Shown in pieces: positions 1 to 8,161 of a stretch of DNA of 64,000 bases. This DNA is from Flavimaribacter sp024343425 (GTDB taxonomy: Bacteria > Pseudomonadota > Alphaproteobacteria > Rhizobiales > Rhizobiaceae): assembly GCA_965227645.1 (NCBI GenBank), contig OZ245773.1:2356001-2420000 (forward strand). The letters run 5' to 3'. A model generated the notes under the pieces. It searched no databases and had not been told where the DNA came from. It saw only the letters and a program-made list of their open reading frames with translations. Both the position numbers and the translations under genes were made by a program. Numbering within the stretch: position 1 is the stretch's first letter; every line of letters begins with the position of its first letter.

Positions 1-237
1 ATTGTACTGTGCGACCCCCACAGAGCGGTCATATCCGGACCGACGCGGTTGAAAGCCGCACGTCTGGAAAGCCCGGATATCAGGGCTGGCATGGCCATGC
101 TCATAGCCGCGATGGCTGCCGACGGAACATCGATTATCAACAACGCCCAGCAAATCGAACGCGGCTACGAGCGGATCGAGGAACGACTGAACGCCATTGG
201 CGCGCGGATCACGCGGACCCCTGCGCGTCCCGCCTGA
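1..237 (+). CDS. murA: UDP-N-acetylglucosamine 1-carboxyvinyltransferase (MurA type), C-terminal fragment
   Basis: The 5' end lies outside the window; 78 codons remain in frame 1 up to the TGA at 235-237. The C-terminal segment carries the EPSP-synthase-fold signature of MurA: a DPHR segment, then PDIRAG followed by an Ala/Gly-rich helix, and the near-invariant IERGYERIEERL ending with a Leu/Gly turn. MurA transfers enolpyruvate from PEP to UDP-GlcNAc in the first committed step of peptidoglycan synthesis in the cytoplasm. The variant LESPDIRAG is somewhat unlike the enterobacterial TDLRAS sequence, so this could be a second, MurA2-like paralogue. The catalytic cysteine loop is upstream and cannot be checked. 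Confidence 0.85.
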   Translation: MVLCDPHRAVISGPTRLKAARLESPDIRAGMAMLIAAMAADGTSIINNAQQIERGYERIEERLNAIGARITRTPARPA

Positions 238-243
238 CAGGCG

Positions 244-633
244 CTATTCGCCGGCTTGCAGATCAATGGTGAGTTCGGCGCCGCCAAGCCCGTGAACCTT
301 GTCATGTCCGCGCACGGTGACGCTGTTGACGCCCGCGGGAACAGCGACTCCGGACAAGCTGCGCGTGAAGGGCTGTTCCTCGACATGCGGATGCAGCAAA
401 ACGCGCTCGCCATAGACTGTTCCGTCCGGACCGACGACGTCCCAGCGATCAGCGTAATGATTCCATCCCTCGTCTTCGTGGCGCAGCGTAACGGAAAATG
501 TCCAGCTTCCATCGGCGGCCTGCCTGGCGTCGACCGCCATCACATCGACCTCGCCTGCAGCCGCCGTCGCAGTTGCAAGACCAACGGTCACAATCATGGC
601 CGCGCCTTTGGGAATCAGCCTTGATAAGCCCAT
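244..633 (-). CDS. Secreted conserved hypothetical protein (129 aa)
   Basis: I do not recognise a named family. The start at 633 is chosen because the SD aaggagg lies six bases upstream, and it gives a clean signal peptide: MGLSRLIPKG, a hydrophobic stretch, then Ala-Ala-Ala-Gly. A longer frame to 660 lacks these. The mature part is about 100 residues, predicted mostly beta, with a HEDEGWNHYADRWDV stretch and a second conserved-looking EEQPFTRSL. This suggests a small periplasmic domain of immunoglobulin-like type. It faces murA tail to tail, with its stop 6 bp from the murA stop, and stands alone with respect to ssb. Function unknown. Confidence 0.7.
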   Translation of the reverse strand: MGLSRLIPKGAAMIVTVGLATATAAAGEVDVMAVDARQAADGSWTFSVTLRHEDEGWNHYADRWDVVGPDGTVYGERVLLHPHVEEQPFTRSLSGVAVPAGVNSVTVRGHDKVHGLGGAELTIDLQAGE

Positions 634-726
634 CGTCGCCTCCTTCTTCAGGAGACGCAATCTGACATTCGTGGAGGCTCGGACAAAATCAAAATCGTGC
701 GATGACGCCGGTCGGGCAATCGGCGA

Positions 727-1170
727 TCAAAACGGAATGTCGTCGTCCAGATCATTCGCCATGCCGCCGCCGCCCTGGCGCGACGGCTGTCCGTAATCCC
801 CCCGGTCGTCATTGTCGCCCCTGCCGTCCAGCATAGTGAGCGAGGAATTGAAGCCCTGCAGCACGACTTCGGTGGAATAGCGATCCTGTCCGCTCTGGTC
901 CTGCCACTTGCGGGTTTGCAACTGCCCTTCAAGATAGATTTTGGAGCCCTTGCGGAGATATTGTTCGGCGATCTTGCACAGGCCTTCATTGAAAATGACG
1001 ACGCGGTGCCATTCGGTCCGTTCGCGACGTTCGCCGGAATTGCGGTCGCGCCAGGTTTCCGAGGTGGCGACGCGCAGGTTTGCGATCGGCCGTCCGTCCT
1101 GCGTGCGGCGAATTTCCGGATCGGCCCCGAGATTCCCCACCAGAATGACCTTGTTGACACTACCCGCCAT
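727..1170 (-). CDS. ssb: Single-stranded DNA-binding protein
   Basis: SSB coats single-stranded DNA during replication, recombination and repair. The 147-residue protein has the OB fold at about residues 5-110, opening with NKVILVGNLGADPEIR and containing TEWHRVV and the KGSKIYLEG strand. A Gly/Asp/Gln-rich disordered linker follows. The acidic C-terminal tip DDDIPF is the docking peptide for partner proteins such as exonuclease I and PriA. Length is slightly below the usual 160-180 because the linker is short. It diverges from uvrA across 342 bp that contain a LexA-type box, so both genes are probably SOS inducible. Confidence 0.97.
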   Translation of the reverse strand: MAGSVNKVILVGNLGADPEIRRTQDGRPIANLRVATSETWRDRNSGERRERTEWHRVVIFNEGLCKIAEQYLRKGSKIYLEGQLQTRKWQDQSGQDRYSTEVVLQGFNSSLTMLDGRGDNDDRGDYGQPSRQGGGGMANDLDDDIPF

Positions 1171-1297
1171 GACTTTTCCTCACTGGATTTTGAAAAGGTT
1201 CGCCGCGTTTGCCGCGCGGCCCCTGAAATTTCGCCCGACAATAGACCAATTGACCGGCCATTGCCGGATGGAATTGCTCTTTCCACAGGAGCTTTTT

Positions 1298-1312
1298 GTT
1301 CCTATTATGTTC
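1298..1312. promoter_or_regulatory. LexA (SOS) box, GTTC-N7-GTTC
   Basis: GTTC at 1298-1301 and GTTC at 1309-1312 are separated by exactly seven bases, the direct-repeat LexA operator known for alphaproteobacteria. A third GTTC lies at 1315-1318. The box sits in the 342-bp ssb-uvrA divergent spacer (1171-1512), 128 bp from the ssb start and 200 bp from the uvrA start. Nothing else recognisable is in that spacer. That it controls both genes is inferred from position. Confidence 0.75.
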
Positions 1313-1512
1313 TAGTTCGTGTAAAGCTGGCTGTCAAACGATTCCCCAGCGCCGAGTTCTCGCCCTGTGGTCACAAAGCTATTCGAGATTACATCTCGAC
1401 ATTCGATGTTCAGGAACTAGATTATGAGGCTGCACAGGAAGCGGCACGAGCCAGACTTTGGCGCTTTTCAAGACAACCGGACACATGACCGACGGAGCGC
1501 GGACGACAAGGC

Positions 1513-4422
1513 ATGAGCGAACTGAAGACCATTTCCATACGCGGCGCCCGCGAGCATAATCTGAAGAATGTCGATCTCGACCTGCCCCGCAACCGGCTGA
1601 TCGTGATGACCGGGCTGTCCGGCTCGGGGAAATCTTCACTGGCTTTCGACACGATTTACGCGGAAGGCCAGCGCCGGTATGTGGAGAGCCTCTCGGCCTA
1701 CGCCCGGCAATTCCTGGAGATGATGCAGAAGCCGGATGTCGACCAGATCGACGGCCTGTCGCCTGCGATTTCGATCGAGCAGAAGACCACGTCGCGCAAC
1801 CCGCGTTCGACGGTGGGAACGGTCACTGAAATCTACGATTATCTGCGCCTTCTCTTCGCGCGCGTCGGCGTGCCCTATTCGCCCGCAACGGGTCTACCCA
1901 TCGAGAGCCAGACGGTCAGCCAGATGGTGGACCGCGTCATGATGTTGGAGGAAGGCACGCGGCTCTATATCCTTGCTCCGCTGGTGCGCGGTCGCAAGGG
2001 AGAATATCGCAAGGAACTCGCCGAGCTGATGAAGAAGGGCTTCCAGCGCGTCAAGGTGGACGGCGAGTTCTATGAAATCGCCGATGTTCCGGCGCTCGAC
2101 AAGAAATACAAGCATGACATCGACGTGGTGGTCGACCGTGTCGTCGTGCGCGACGATCTGCCGACCCGGCTCGCGGACAGCCTGGAAACCTGCCTGTCCA
2201 TTTCCGATGGCCTGGCGATCGCGGAATTTGCAGACAGGCCAATCGAAAACGCCGGAGAAGGCGCCAACAAGTCGAAAAACGAAACCCACGAGAGGCTGGT
2301 CTTTTCGGAAAAATTTGCCTGCCCGGTGTCCGGCTTCACGATTCCCGAGATCGAGCCGAGGCTATTTTCCTTCAACAACCCATTCGGCGCCTGCCCGACC
2401 TGTGACGGACTTGGCACACAGCAGAAGATCGATACGACGCTGGTCATTCCGGAGCCCGGACGAACGTTGCGCGACGGCGCGATTGCTCCCTGGTCGAAAT
2501 CGTCGTCGCCTTACTACACTCAGACGCTTGAAGCGCTCGGCCGCCATTTTGACTTTAAGCTCGGCGCCCGATGGAACGAACTCCCAGAAGCTGCGCAAAA
2601 GGCCATTCTTCACGGGACCGACGAAAAGATCGAGTTCCGCTACGACGACGGCCTTCGCTCCTACAAGACGACAAAGACGTTCGAGGGAATCATTCCCAAT
2701 CTCGAGCGGCGCTGGAAGGAAACGGATTCCGCCTGGTCGCGTGAAGAGATCGAGCGTTACATGACGGCCGCCCCATGCCCCGCCTGCTCCGGCTATCGGC
2801 TCAAGCCGGAGGCGCTGGCCGTCAAGATCGGCGGATTGCATATCGGCGAGGTGACGGCGTTCTCGATTCGAGACGCCGCACGCTGGTTCGAGGATCTTCC
2901 CGACGCCCTCAACGATAAGCAGAACGAAATCGCCGTACGGATCCTGAAAGAGATTCGCGACCGGTTGAAATTCCTCAACGACGTGGGACTCGACTACCTG
3001 ACGCTTGCCCGCAATTCCGGAACGCTCTCCGGTGGCGAGAGCCAGCGCATTCGACTGGCCTCGCAGATCGGGTCCGGTCTGACAGGCGTGCTCTATGTGC
3101 TCGACGAACCATCCATCGGCCTGCATCAGCGCGACAATGCGCGTCTTCTGGATACCCTCAAACGCCTGCGGGACATCGGCAACACGGTCATCGTGGTCGA
3201 GCATGACGAAGACGCCATTCTCACGGCCGACTATGTCGTCGATATTGGTCCGGCCGCCGGCATTCACGGCGGCGAGGTCATCGCCCAGGGATCGCCTGGC
3301 GACATCATGGCGTCACCGAAATCGCTGACCGGCCAGTATCTATCCGGGAAAATGGAAGTGGCCGTGCCTGCCGAGCGCCGCAAGGCGAACAAGAAACGGA
3401 TGCTTTCCGTCGTTGGCGCCACAGGGAACAATCTCAAGAATGTCTCCGCCGACATTCCCCTCGGTCTGTTCACCTGCGTGACGGGCGTTTCGGGCGGCGG
3501 CAAATCGACATTCCTGATTGAGACGCTCTACAAGGCGGCTGCGCGCCGGGTCATGGGCGCGCGCGAGAACCCCGCCCCGCACGAACGCATCGACGGACTG
3601 CAGAACATCGACAAGGTGATCGATATCGACCAGTCCCCGATCGGTCGCACGCCTCGATCCAATCCGGCCACCTATACAGGCGCTTTCACGCCTATACGCG
3701 ACTGGTTCGCCGGGTTGCCGGAATCAAAGGCCCGTGGGTATCAGCCGGGCCGGTTCTCATTCAACGTCAAGGGCGGCCGCTGCGAAGCCTGCCAGGGCGA
3801 CGGCGTCATCAAGATCGAGATGCATTTCCTGCCGGATGTCTATGTCACCTGCGATGTCTGTCACGGCCAGAGATACAATCGCGAAACGCTGGAGGTTACC
3901 TTCAGGGGTAAGTCGATCGCCGATGTTCTGGAGATGACTGTCGAGGAAGGCTGCGAGTTCTTTTCGGCGGTGCCCGCCGTCCGCGACAAGCTACAGACCC
4001 TCAAACGGGTCGGGCTTGGCTACATCAAGGTCGGCCAGCAGGCCACGAAGCTGTCGGGCGGCGAGGCGCAAAGGGTCAAGCTCGCGAAAGAACTGTCCAA
4101 GCGTTCGACGGGGCGCACGCTCTATATTCTGGACGAACCGACGACAGGCCTGCATTTCCATGATGTCGCCAAGCTCCTCGACGTGCTGCATGAAATCGTC
4201 AACCAGGGCAATTCAGTCGTGGTGATCGAGCATAATCTCGAAGTCATCAAGACCGCAGACCACGTCATCGACCTTGGACCGGAAGGCGGCGACGGCGGCG
4301 GAGAAATCATTGCTACGGGAACGCCGGAAGACGTCGTTCTCGAACCCCGATCCTACACGGGGCAATTCCTTAAAGACCTACTCGAGCGGCGGCCCGGTAA
4401 GGATATCGAAGCCGCCGAATAA
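1513..4422 (+). CDS. uvrA: Excinuclease ABC subunit A
   Basis: This is the damage-recognition ATPase of nucleotide excision repair, which loads UvrB at lesions. At 969 residues it has the family's usual length. It contains two ABC ATPase halves: Walker A GLSGSGKSS near residue 33 and GVSGGGKST in the second half, with signatures LSGGESQRI and LSGGEAQRV each followed by LDEP. Zinc-binding cysteine pairs are visible at CPVSG/CPTC, CPACSG and CEACQGDG/CDVCHG. The start codon follows directly after the SOS-box spacer and gives the canonical N-terminus. No frame disruption is seen. Confidence 0.98.
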   Translation: MSELKTISIRGAREHNLKNVDLDLPRNRLIVMTGLSGSGKSSLAFDTIYAEGQRRYVESLSAYARQFLEMMQKPDVDQIDGLSPAISIEQKTTSRNPRSTVGTVTEIYDYLRLLFARVGVPYSPATGLPIESQTVSQMVDRVMMLEEGTRLYILAPLVRGRKGEYRKELAELMKKGFQRVKVDGEFYEIADVPALDKKYKHDIDVVVDRVVVRDDLPTRLADSLETCLSISDGLAIAEFADRPIENAGEGANKSKNETHERLVFSEKFACPVSGFTIPEIEPRLFSFNNPFGACPTCDGLGTQQKIDTTLVIPEPGRTLRDGAIAPWSKSSSPYYTQTLEALGRHFDFKLGARWNELPEAAQKAILHGTDEKIEFRYDDGLRSYKTTKTFEGIIPNLERRWKETDSAWSREEIERYMTAAPCPACSGYRLKPEALAVKIGGLHIGEVTAFSIRDAARWFEDLPDALNDKQNEIAVRILKEIRDRLKFLNDVGLDYLTLARNSGTLSGGESQRIRLASQIGSGLTGVLYVLDEPSIGLHQRDNARLLDTLKRLRDIGNTVIVVEHDEDAILTADYVVDIGPAAGIHGGEVIAQGSPGDIMASPKSLTGQYLSGKMEVAVPAERRKANKKRMLSVVGATGNNLKNVSADIPLGLFTCVTGVSGGGKSTFLIETLYKAAARRVMGARENPAPHERIDGLQNIDKVIDIDQSPIGRTPRSNPATYTGAFTPIRDWFAGLPESKARGYQPGRFSFNVKGGRCEACQGDGVIKIEMHFLPDVYVTCDVCHGQRYNRETLEVTFRGKSIADVLEMTVEEGCEFFSAVPAVRDKLQTLKRVGLGYIKVGQQATKLSGGEAQRVKLAKELSKRSTGRTLYILDEPTTGLHFHDVAKLLDVLHEIVNQGNSVVVIEHNLEVIKTADHVIDLGPEGGDGGGEIIATGTPEDVVLEPRSYTGQFLKDLLERRPGKDIEAAE

Positions 4423-4445
4423 TTGATATTGCCCTGGAGGTTTCA

Positions 4446-5252
4446 ATGGCGAAACACGGAGTCATTCGCACGGGTATCGGCGGCTGGACATTCGAGCCCT
4501 GGCGCGGGACCTTCTATCCAGCGGATTTGCGACAGAAGGACGAACTCAACTACGCAAGCCGCAGACTCGGAACAATCGAGATCAACGGCACCTACTACGG
4601 ATCGCAAAAGCCAGAAACGTTCGCAAAATGGGCAGCCGATGTTCCGGAAGGCTTCGTATTCTCCGTCAAGGGCATTCGCTATGTCTCGAACCGGAAGGTG
4701 TTGGCGCAATCCGGAGAGTCCCTTGAGAAATTCCTGAATTCAGGCGTCACCGAACTAGGCGACAGCCTCGGCCCCATTCTCTGGCAGTTCGCGCCAACCA
4801 AGAAATTCGACCCGGATGATTTCGGCGCGTTTCTCGCGTTGCTGCCGGATAAATGGAATGGTTTGGCGTTGAAACACGCCGTTGAAGTCCGTCACCCCAG
4901 CTTCTCGACGCCGGAATACGTCGAACTCTGTAGGCGTTACGGCGTCGCCAACGTCTATGCCGACCATTTTACCTATCCGGAGATCGCCGATGTGACGGCG
5001 CCCTTTGTCTATGCGCGCTTGCAAAAAGGCGATGACGCGATTCCTACGGCTTACGAGGAAAGCCAACTCGACGTCTGTGCGCAGCGCGCCAGGCAGTGGG
5101 CGTGTGGCGAAGCGCCTTCCGGTCTCTCCTGCGCCGCAGATCCCAAGCCTGACGGCAAGGCGCGGGATGTCTATGTCTATTTCATCCACGAGGGTAAGGT
5201 GAATGCGCCGCAAGCCGCCCTGGCCCTGGCTGATCGCCTTATAGGGACATGA
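4446..5252 (+). CDS. DUF72 family TIM-barrel-like protein
   Basis: A 268-residue protein of the DUF72 (YecE-like) family, recognised by the N-terminal RTGIGGWTFEPWRGTFYP, the EINGTYYGSQKPETF strand and WADVPEGF, and by a C-terminal DVYVYFIHEGK. The family has a TIM-barrel-like fold; its biochemical role is not established. The start has a good SD (tggagg, seven bases upstream). It lies 23 bp after uvrA and overlaps the chorismate mutase gene by four bases (ATGA), so the two are translationally coupled. It may be co-transcribed with uvrA, since no terminator is visible in between. Confidence 0.88.
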   Translation: MAKHGVIRTGIGGWTFEPWRGTFYPADLRQKDELNYASRRLGTIEINGTYYGSQKPETFAKWAADVPEGFVFSVKGIRYVSNRKVLAQSGESLEKFLNSGVTELGDSLGPILWQFAPTKKFDPDDFGAFLALLPDKWNGLALKHAVEVRHPSFSTPEYVELCRRYGVANVYADHFTYPEIADVTAPFVYARLQKGDDAIPTAYEESQLDVCAQRARQWACGEAPSGLSCAADPKPDGKARDVYVYFIHEGKVNAPQAALALADRLIGT

Positions 5253-5551
5253 GCATGAAAACCGCCGAAGATTGCCAGACAATGGACGACATTCGCGTCG
5301 AGATCGATCGGCTGGACCGCGACTTGATGAAACTGCTCGCGGAACGCTCAACCTATGTTGATCGCGCGGCAGACATCAAGCGGGTGACTGGAGAGGCGCC
5401 GGACACCCAGTGGCGCGTGAAAGAAGTGCTGAACAATGCGCGGCGCAACGCGTCGGACAACGGCCTCGACCCGGATTTCGCAGAGGCGCTCTGGCGACAA
5501 CTTCTGAAACTTGCGATCAGCCGGGAAACCGATCGCCTCAAGCAGGGTTAG
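5249..5551 (+). CDS. Chorismate mutase, AroQ-type (monofunctional)
   Basis: This enzyme converts chorismate to prephenate in phenylalanine and tyrosine synthesis. The 100-residue all-helical protein matches the AroQ class. It has an N-terminal DDIRVEIDRLDRDLMKLLAERSTYV helix (broken here at positions DDIRVEIDRLD and LMKLLAERSTYV) carrying the first active-site Arg, a Lys in the ADIKR segment, and a C-terminal helix with FAEALWRQLLKLAISRE. The start at 5249 overlaps the DUF72 stop as ATGA; an ATG two codons later is also possible. It converges on the cupin gene, overlapping it by 14 bp. Confidence 0.9.
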   Translation: MSMKTAEDCQTMDDIRVEIDRLDRDLMKLLAERSTYVDRAADIKRVTGEAPDTQWRVKEVLNNARRNASDNGLDPDFAEALWRQLLKLAISRETDRLKQG

Positions 5552-5882
5552 GCGGATAGTGGACGGCCAGCCAGACTGTCGGCGGACTGTCTTGCGTCCA
5601 GGTGACTCGATGGCGGCAATGCGCTGGAAGAAGCAGCCAGTCGCCGGCCGAAAGGTCACGTTCGTCTTCTTCCCCCTCGACCAACAGGCGCGCAGCGCCT
5701 GAGACCACCATCACCCACTCGTCTCTTTCCTGATCGTACCATTCGCCTTCCGGGGTCGCCTGCCCGGTCGAGACGATACGCTCGACCAGGACGTCCCCGC
5801 CGCCCGACAGTCGCTCGAATATCTCCTCAGCAATCGGTTCGGCTGGCAATTCAGCGCCAATATTTCCCTTTGAAATTGTCAT
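5538..5882 (-). CDS. Small cupin-domain protein
   Basis: A single-domain cupin of 114 residues. The central part shows the double-stranded beta-helix pattern: EWYDQERDEWVMVVSGAA for motif 1 and LSAGDWLLLPAHCRHRV for motif 2. The second motif keeps a His that could bind metal, whereas motif 1 has EW/DE instead of the usual paired His. The start MTISKGNIG at 5882 is preferred to a longer frame to 5999 that would run inside nnr. It begins 5 bp after the nnr stop, so it is probably co-transcribed with nnr. Substrate unknown. Confidence 0.85.
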   Translation of the reverse strand: MTISKGNIGAELPAEPIAEEIFERLSGGGDVLVERIVSTGQATPEGEWYDQERDEWVMVVSGAARLLVEGEEDERDLSAGDWLLLPAHCRHRVTWTQDSPPTVWLAVHYPPNPA

Positions 5883-5887
5883 AAAAA

Positions 5888-7411
5888 TCAATTCTCCTGA
5901 AATGAGGAAAAGGCCGGCAGGTTTTTGGCGAGGTCTTCTGCAATCAACCCCTCGCCTGCGCTGTTGCCTGCCTCTCCATGGAGCCAGGCCGCGGCGCAAG
6001 CCGCCTCAAAGCCAGGCATGCCCAGCGCAACAAGGCCGCCAAGCACCCCGGCAAGCGTATCGCCCGATCCGGCGGTGGCGAGCCAGGGCGGAGCGTTATC
6101 GCAGATCGCCGCCCGCCCCGACGGATCGGCGATCACCGTATCCGAGCCCTTGTAAATAACGATCGCACCCGTCTCCCTGGAGGCGGATCGCGCCTGCTCC
6201 ACCTTGGAACACGATGCATCGGCCGCGATTAGCGGAAACAGCCGCGCGAACTCACCCTGATGCGGCGTCAGAAACAGACTGGCGTCCTGATTGGCGGCAG
6301 CCTGTGTGAGTTGATCATGAAAGCCTGCAAAGGAGGTTATGCCGTCCGCGTCGAGAACGAGAGTTCTGCCTGCGCCCAGGATGCGTTTCGCAAAATTCCG
6401 CGCCCTTTCTCCAACGCCAAATCCGGGGCCGAGCACGAAACTATTGAACCGCGGGTCCTCAAGCAGGCCGTCGAGATCGGCGTCTCCATCGACTGTTCGC
6501 AGCATGATCGACGTCAGATGCGCTGCATTGGCGGCGTTCGCGGAGGCTGGTGAAAGCACAGTCACAAGGCCAGCCCCCACGCGCAATCCTGCAATCGCCG
6601 CCAGCCGGGCGGCGCCTGTTTGACGATAGCCGCCGCTGAAAACACCAAGATGCCCGCGCGTATATTTGTGAGAGTTAGCGGCAAGCCGCGGCAGGGCGTC
6701 TCGCCACAGAGCCGGTCTGTTCAGCCAGAGATCTTCCGTCTCCGCTTCGATGCAGCGGGACGGTATGCCGATGTCCGCGATTTCGAGCTCACCGCAAAGA
6801 TTGCGTCCAGGCAGAAGAAAATGCCCGGGCTTGGGCGCCGCGAACGTGACGGTGCGGCTTGCCCTGAAGGCTGTTCCCCGAACGTGTCCACTCTCGCCCG
6901 ACAGACCGGACGGCAAGTCGGCGGCAATGACGGGCACATCAAACGCATTGACCGCTTCGATCACACGCGCGGCAATCCCTTCGACATCCCGCTGCAAGCC
7001 GGCCCCGAAAAGCGCGTCGACAACCACGCGCCCGTCAGAAGGAACATAATCCTCAAGAGAAAGGATTTTATCGCCCCAGTCTTCCATGGCGCAGGCTGCG
7101 TCGCCCGCAAGTTTTGCAGGATCGCCCAGACTGTAACAGGCGGCCCTCATGCCCGACGCTCGCAGCATTTTTGCCGCGACGTAACCGTCTCCGCCGTTGT
7201 TGCCGGGGCCGCACAGTACATCGACGCCCGTCGCGCCGCCGTAATGGCGCAGTACCGACGCCGTAATGGCGGCGCCCGCCATCAGCATCAGACGATATCC
7301 GACAATTCCGGAGTCGATTGCGCGCCGGTCGATCCGACCCATCGCCGACGGGGTGACGACTGGTTCAAGGGCAGTTCTCATCTCTCCCGCGATCCTCTGG
7401 ACTCGCTCCAT
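5888..7411 (-). CDS. nnr: Bifunctional NAD(P)HX epimerase / ADP-dependent NAD(P)HX dehydratase
   Basis: A metabolite-repair enzyme that restores hydrated NADH and NADPH. The 507-residue chain has an N-terminal YjeF_N epimerase domain, with GPGNNGGDGYVAA near residue 68 and ALFGAGLQRDV, and a C-terminal ribokinase-like dehydratase domain from about residue 235. The latter ends in TAGSGDTLAGVLGGL, whose Asp is the catalytic base. The start is ambiguous between ATG 7411 (SD aggaaga close by) and ATG 7381. It is transcribed divergently from glnB across 352 bp, and leads into the cupin gene. Confidence 0.93.
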   Translation of the reverse strand: MERVQRIAGEMRTALEPVVTPSAMGRIDRRAIDSGIVGYRLMLMAGAAITASVLRHYGGATGVDVLCGPGNNGGDGYVAAKMLRASGMRAACYSLGDPAKLAGDAACAMEDWGDKILSLEDYVPSDGRVVVDALFGAGLQRDVEGIAARVIEAVNAFDVPVIAADLPSGLSGESGHVRGTAFRASRTVTFAAPKPGHFLLPGRNLCGELEIADIGIPSRCIEAETEDLWLNRPALWRDALPRLAANSHKYTRGHLGVFSGGYRQTGAARLAAIAGLRVGAGLVTVLSPASANAANAAHLTSIMLRTVDGDADLDGLLEDPRFNSFVLGPGFGVGERARNFAKRILGAGRTLVLDADGITSFAGFHDQLTQAAANQDASLFLTPHQGEFARLFPLIAADASCSKVEQARSASRETGAIVIYKGSDTVIADPSGRAAICDNAPPWLATAGSGDTLAGVLGGLVALGMPGFEAACAAAWLHGEAGNSAGEGLIAEDLAKNLPAFSSFQEN

Positions 7412-7493
7412 TCTTCCTGTCGAATAGACACCAGCACGCTGATCTCTTCAATCGAATAAAGACGAGCGAAATGTAACCGATATGATTATATTT

Positions 7494-7518
7494 TGTGCAT
7501 TTGCACATAAATAATGCA
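7494..7518. promoter_or_regulatory. NtrC-type site overlapping a TGTGCA palindrome, upstream of glnB
   Basis: Bases 7502-7518 read TGCAC-N7-ATGCA, one mismatch from the 17-bp NtrC operator TGCAC-N7-GTGCA. It overlaps a perfect 14-bp palindrome at 7494-7507, TGTGCATTTGCACA. A further inverted repeat lies at 7528-7543 (GTCCTA, 4-base loop, TAGGAC). The site sits about 150 bp upstream of the sigma-54 promoter, a normal enhancer distance. The 352-bp spacer 7412-7763 holds these elements and no gene. Confidence 0.55.
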
Positions 7519-7669
7519 TAGACCATTGTCCTATTTATAGGACTGGCTTAGCCTGAACGTGCAAAACCGGATGCATAGGTCAGGCCACTGGGTCCAGCGC
7601 TCCCGAAACCGCGGCAACGGAGGCGGAAGCGCCCTTTGGCGAAGTTATTTTTGATCGAACAGCTCTAAT

Positions 7670-7685
7670 TGGCACGGCTTATGCA
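7670..7685 (+). promoter_or_regulatory. Sigma-54 promoter of glnB-glnA
   Basis: TGGCACGGCTTATGCA matches the RpoN consensus TGGCACRNNNNYTGCW at all fixed positions except the Y, which is A here. The GG (-24) and GC (-12) pairs are 10 bases apart, as required. It lies about 79 bp upstream of the glnB start. Together with the upstream NtrC-like site, it indicates nitrogen-limitation control. Confidence 0.75.
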
Positions 7686-7763
7686 TTCGGCTGGTGAGGT
7701 GGAGGCGAATCCGAAAAAACAGGATTTCATTCGCTTAGAAAATCAAGCAGCGAGACATTTCTG

Positions 7764-8102
7764 ATGAAGAAGATCGAAGCAATAATAAAGCCTTTCAAGC
7801 TCGATGAAGTCAAAGAAGCGCTTCAGGAAGTCGGCCTGCAGGGCATAACCGTGACCGAGGCAAAGGGTTTTGGCCGGCAAAAAGGCCATACCGAGCTTTA
7901 TCGCGGGGCGGAATACGTCGTAGACTTCCTGCCGAAGGTCAAAGTCGAGGTCGTCCTTTCGGACGAAACGGTCGACGCGGCCATCGAAGCCATACGAAAT
8001 GCGGCTCAAACCGGTCGTATTGGCGATGGCAAGATTTTCGTTTCCAATGTAGAGGAAGTCATCCGTATCAGAACTGGCGAAACCGGCAACGACGCCATCT
8101 GA
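7764..8102 (+). CDS. glnB: Nitrogen regulatory protein P-II
   Basis: A trimeric signalling protein that reports nitrogen and carbon status through uridylylation and 2-oxoglutarate/ATP binding. The 112-residue sequence begins MKKIEAIIKPFKLDEVK and contains the T-loop with Tyr51 in RGAEYVVDFLPK, the uridylylation site. It also has the C-terminal signature TGRIGDGKIFV. Adjacency to glnA marks it as GlnB rather than GlnK. It lies downstream of a sigma-54 promoter. A 59-bp spacer to glnA contains a GCACCG/CGGTGC hairpin (8106-8125). Confidence 0.97.
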   Translation: MKKIEAIIKPFKLDEVKEALQEVGLQGITVTEAKGFGRQKGHTELYRGAEYVVDFLPKVKVEVVLSDETVDAAIEAIRNAAQTGRIGDGKIFVSNVEEVIRIRTGETGNDAI

Positions 8103-8161
8103 ATCGCACCGTTTTAAACCGGTGCAAAACTGCAAACCATCTCTGAAATGAGGAAGTATAC

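Noticed and set aside
8106..8125. GCACCG/CGGTGC element between glnB and glnA as an NtrC site
   Set aside because: The spacing is eleven bases between half sites instead of seven; a simple hairpin is more likely.
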